NCBI GenBank assembly: GCA_023653785.1
Contig: JAMKCH010058428.1
Coordinates: 103,161-167,160 of the forward strand
From: Ophioderma brevispina
Taxonomy: Eukaryota; Echinodermata; Ophiuroidea; Amphilepidida; Ophiodermatidae
Direction of reading: 5' to 3'
DNA length: 64,000 nt
Shown here: in pieces, positions 59,910 through 64,000 of the stretch
Layout of the letters: each line of letters starts with the position of its first letter
How positions within the stretch are numbered: position 1 is the stretch's first letter
The notes under the pieces: generated by a model
Seen by the model: only the letters and a program-made list of their open reading frames with translations
Database searches by the model: none
What the model was told of the DNA's origin: nothing
Position numbers and translations under genes: made by a program

Positions 59910-62690
59910 CCCCATGCTTGTAACAACGATAAGTATTTCAGATACTTTAAAAGTTTGTACCATACCGTCACTCAATATGCACCAAAAACGGTGACATCTT
60001 CAAAAATACTTGACACAAATTTTGTAAGTATTACCGCCTTCAAATCGAAATCAATGTGTCAATCACATTAGAATTGTACCTTTGATTGATCCTAAACAAT
60101 GTACACATACATTTCAATTTGTTTAAATGGCGCCACCATTCGCAATAAAACTAATATGGGCTCAAAGTTGTCAAATAACCATAGGAATACATTTTTTTCA
60201 CATATATTTGCCTCATTTTATATGTGACCCCATTTTTTATTTAATCGGATTAACCTGTTATCAATTGGTTATGATCATATGTACATTTCTATTGTTTCAT
60301 TGACAGAATAATTTATACTTGAAGAAATTTAGATATTGTGTCAAGTATTTTTTTGAAGATATTCCCGTTTTTGGCTGCCCATATTGATTGCATCCTGGTA
60401 CATACGTTAAAAGTCGCAGAACACATTTATTGTGTCTACAACAGAATCTAAGTCTTCATGTTTTATTTTTTAATCGCAGTATTTTGCTGTTTATAGGGAA
60501 TATTTTAAAATTATTAGATTTTGCTTCCATTTTGATTTGAAGTATGACTCAATGTACAAGTGCCATGCACTTGTTCGTTGGGTCCTATACTATATTTATT
60601 AACTCCATAGTTGATAATATAGGGTTGAATATATAATTATCATTTATGGGCGTCGCCATCTGGGATTTCTCAAAACGCCCAGTGCCAAGGTGGCAACACG
60701 CCAGATTCTAATTCTCCACCCCCATATCTATCATTTTTCCGCAGCAAAAAAAATGAATATACTCAACTTTACGTTCAGGCCATAACTTTGACATATAAAA
60801 TAGCAAGTTAATTCAACCTTAAAATAAAGATATGATTGTTATTTTAAATTTTACGTGTAAATTAAGAAATGACACTTTATTTTATAAACACAACACGTTA
60901 TTTCTACAAGTTCGTGATAAAATTTTTAACGAGCTAGCCATTTGCTCACTTGTCAAATTAAGGAAGACTTTGATTGGGTGTATTTTATGTCTGGTATCCT
61001 GATTTCTTACGTGTTCTTTTCTAAATGTCATGTCATTTAAAAAATTAACATGTTACTTTCCAAACTTACGCGCAAAATAAGAAATTTACATGTCAAAATG
61101 GATGCATTATGACCTTACTTGGCCAAAACATTGTAATGTGTAATCACAATTTTTACATGAAATTTTAAATTAACAATCTCAAATAATGAATCAATCATGT
61201 TTTTTCCAAACGAACATGTCATTTTCACTTAACATTTTTATAAATCCGAGATATAATTGGTTTATTTGAAAAAGACTAATTTGATTTTTTAATAAAACGA
61301 CGGTTTCCAAAACAACAGACCTCTCCTATCGAGCATGTATAGAAGATTCTAGTGACATTCACCGACCGGCTAGTCCACCGCTGGCAATTCGCGCATGTGT
61401 AACATTCGGGTGACTGACCTAAGTATACACACAACAATGCAGTACATTGTAACGTGTCATGCAAACCATGCTTGACCGGCCCCCCAAACACGGTCCCGCG
61501 CATATAAATATGACAGCAATCAATACTCCCCATTGCATTCCAAGTTCAAACTTGGTTCCACTACCGAATACCATGCAGATTTTGCCAATTGTCACCTTAT
61601 TAAAATAAATGTCACCTTACAGTGGTGACACTGTGGGGTCAGGAAATGACTCTAAGTAATACCACACAGAGTCCATCTCACTAGTCACATTATATCGCGC
61701 ATAATCTAATCTACGATTATTTAGAGTACTTTTTCAACCCTCAATTTTCCGGGACTTGACTCATGCACAACTTACCCTAAACACAACGCCAACACTCAAA
61801 CAACGGAACGTCCTTATTTAAATTCTGTTTTCAGCTTCCATAGCCGAGACCATGACCGGATTTTCCCCATTCATTGCGTATATAATTTTTACCACTTGAG
61901 GTCTAAAAAGTCTCTCGGACGTCCATGAACACATTAACAGAATTTCCACAATTTCCCCCAAGTTTCACAAATATGACGTCACCATCTCAGTAAATAAGTA
62001 AGAGGGACGGCTTTTTCATTTTTAAATTGTATTGGGAAGAAGATTTTACGTGCGTGTCCTTTCAGAAAGTAACATGTTACTTTAGAAAGTAACACGTCAA
62101 AATGTTCGTTACACGTCAACTATGAGACGTAAATGACCCTAAGGGGCTACCATACACGTGGGTGTAATACTACGTTATATCTGTGGTAGTTATGACCCCC
62201 CGCCCCCCCCCCCTATCACAAACAGAAAACGAGCACCAGCACCGACGCTCAACAACACGGAACCTACTTACGCCTATGAGTCGAAAAAATCCTCCCAACA
62301 TACTGTTGCTACTGCAACGCACTACTTTCGTTACAAAAGCCTCTTTTGGTTTTCAAGAAATGGAGCACGCCAGGTGAGAACGCCAAAGTTTTGAGCTGTT
62401 GGAAGTTTGGAACAATTAAATTACCGGTACATTCATTTTTAATATTGTAAATTGCTTGTGAGTGTCCTTACCTGGTAATCCAAATCGCTTAAGGTAACGG
62501 ATGATTGTAAAATGCTTCATATCTCCAACAGATATACCAATCTATGAAAACAACATGTAGTATGAACAAATCACGGGTTACTTTCGTAGGCTGCAATTGC
62601 ATGTAAACTAGATCTGTTTACAGATCTGAACACAGTCGAGAGTACTCAGACCAGAACTTGTAGAAGTAGCATTTTTAGTGAAAATCAGGT
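59910..62690. other. Unannotated AT-rich DNA
   Basis: No gene or transposon domain is visible. The words AACATGTTACTTT and TTACGTGTAA, with relatives, recur at 60850-61080 and 62085-62120 and may belong to a decayed repeat. A C-run lies at about 62203-62213. The overlapping frames at 62158-62394 are short and unrecognised. Confidence 0.35.
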
Positions 62691-63840
62691 CTTGGACTCC
62701 TTTGACCCCCAAATGACCTTTGATAAAAAATTTCATTAAGTAACTTTTGTAGGGGATGCCAAATTACACCACATACATGAGACACGTGATCAAATTATGT
62801 AATCTGTAAAAGAAGTAGTGATTTGAAGTGTAACGTAATTTGAAGTATTTTGACCTTTGACCCCTAAACCATGGGTCATGTTATGGGGTCATGATTGACT
62901 TTTATTGACCTCTCATCAAGTACTACAGGATGGGCTAAAAAGATTTTCTATTTGACCTTGTTTTAAATTTTACACACAATAAAGGAATTTGACCTTAGTG
63001 ACCCCAGATGACATTTGATTAAAAATCATTAAGTAACATTTGTAGGGGATGCCAAATTACACCACATACATGAGACACGTGATCAAATTATGTAATCTGT
63101 AAAAGAAGTACTGATTTGAAGTGTAACGTAATTTGAAGTATTTTGACATTTAACCCTAAACCATGGGTCAGGTGATGGGGTCATAATTGACTTTTATTGA
63201 CCTCTCATCAAGTACTACAGGATGGGATAAAAAGATTTTCTATTTGACCTTGTTTTAAATTTTACACACAGTAAAGTACTTTGACCTTAGTGACCCCAGA
63301 TGACCTTTGATCAAAATGTCATTAAGTAACTTTTTGTGGAGGTGTCAAGCTGCATCACATACATGAGTCACGTGATCATACTATGTAATCTGTAAAAGAA
63401 GTAGTGATTTGAAGTGTAACGTAATTTGAAGTATTTTGACCTTTGACCCCTAAACCATGGGTCATGTGATGGTGTCATAATTGACTTTTATTGACCTCTC
63501 ATCAAGTACTACAGGATGGGATAAAAAGATTTTCTATTTGACCTGGTTTTAAATTTTACACACAGTAAAGGTCATTGACCTTATTGACCCCAGATGACCT
63601 TTGATCAAAATTTCATTAAGTAACTTTTGTGGGGGATGTCAAGCTGCACCACATACATGAGTCACGTGATCATACTATGTAATTTGTAAAAGGAGTAGTG
63701 ATTTGAAAAGTAACGTAATTTGATGTATTTTGACCTCTGGCCTCTTAATCATGTGTCATATGACAAAGTCATAATTGACTTTTTTGTAGTGTTGATCAAG
63801 TCCTACAAGATGACAGCATTAGTTTTGAGATTTGAGCTAA
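62690..63840 (+). repeat. 294-bp tandem repeat, about four copies
   Basis: Unit markers TGACCTTTGAT-AAA lie at 62714, 63009 (as TGACATTTGATTAAA), 63301 and 63595, spacings 295, 292 and 294. Each unit has CATTAAGTAAC, ACACGTGATCA or TCACGTGATCA, GAAGTGTAACGTAATTTGA, CCATGGGTCA, CTTTTATTGACCTCTCATCA and TACTACAGGATGGG. The last unit is more diverged. Units contain the DR1-like sequence TGACCTTTGACCCC (62851-62864, 63437-63450). No coding. Confidence 0.92.
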
Positions 63841-64000
63841 TTCTAGATTTTTTGCATGGTTAAGGTTGTTGACCCCTGTGACCCTATCGTGACCTTTGAC
63901 ACCAATCGGGTCATGTCAAAAGTTTCTGTGCATGTACTTGTCCTTGTGACCAGTTTTCGTCAATATGGAATGTTCCATGCCTGAGATATTAGCATGTTGA

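Overview
The window looks like AT-rich, repeat-dense nuclear DNA from a metazoan, probably a marine invertebrate. The evidence is its mobile-element mix: non-LTR retrotransposons of the CR1/L2-like group, Penelope-like elements with a GIY-YIG domain, Tc1/mariner and piggyBac-like DNA transposons, and many foldback MITEs. I see no bacterial operons, rRNA or tRNA genes, CRISPR arrays, or confident multi-exon host genes. Phylum cannot be fixed from the sequence alone; echinoderm or hemichordate would fit, but this is a guess.

Layout. 1-8.5 kb: unannotated DNA with a decayed Tc1/mariner transposase (about 1.5-2.2 kb, +), a decayed Penelope-like retroelement (about 2.5-4.4 kb, -), a solo copy of an interspersed repeat called R1 here (about 5.27-5.78 kb), and a polypurine tract (7.43-7.96 kb). 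8.5-20 kb: two tandem copies (A and B) of a roughly 5.6-kb composite of R1 plus a CR1/L2-like LINE with endonuclease and reverse transcriptase. Both are riddled with small indels. 20-31 kb: an inverted R1 copy, a pair of facing TIR-like sequences 5.2 kb apart, a SINE-like repeat, a hairpin MITE and runs of AGGTCA half-sites. 31-32.5 kb: a second Penelope-like element (+) with inverted flanks and a hammerhead-ribozyme-like string. 33-36.1 kb: three tandem units of about 1 kb.

37.7-39.9 kb holds three foldback MITEs. 40.8-41.9 kb holds a LINE fragment followed by another R1 copy. 47-49.3 kb contains two long inverted-repeat pairs. 50.6-51.3 kb is a near-palindromic MITE with CACTG ends. 52.0-52.65 kb is a clean piggyBac-type MITE between TTAA sites. 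53.6 kb is the second SINE-like copy. 54.65-55.0 kb is a TA microsatellite plus a 25-bp tandem repeat. 55.3-55.6 kb is a LINE 3' fragment (-). 56.5-59.9 kb is flanked by two facing arrays of a degenerate 16-bp GTCTAA repeat, possibly one foldback element. 62.7-63.9 kb is a 294-bp tandem repeat carrying nuclear-receptor-like DR1 motifs.

All recognisable coding sequence belongs to broken mobile elements, so no genes here work together in a pathway. The best leads are the foldback structure at 56.5-59.9 kb, the Penelope element with ribozyme-like ends, the piggyBac MITE, and the indel-rich 5.6-kb duplication, which may reflect assembly or read noise. All boundaries were read by eye and are approximate unless a short motif is cited.
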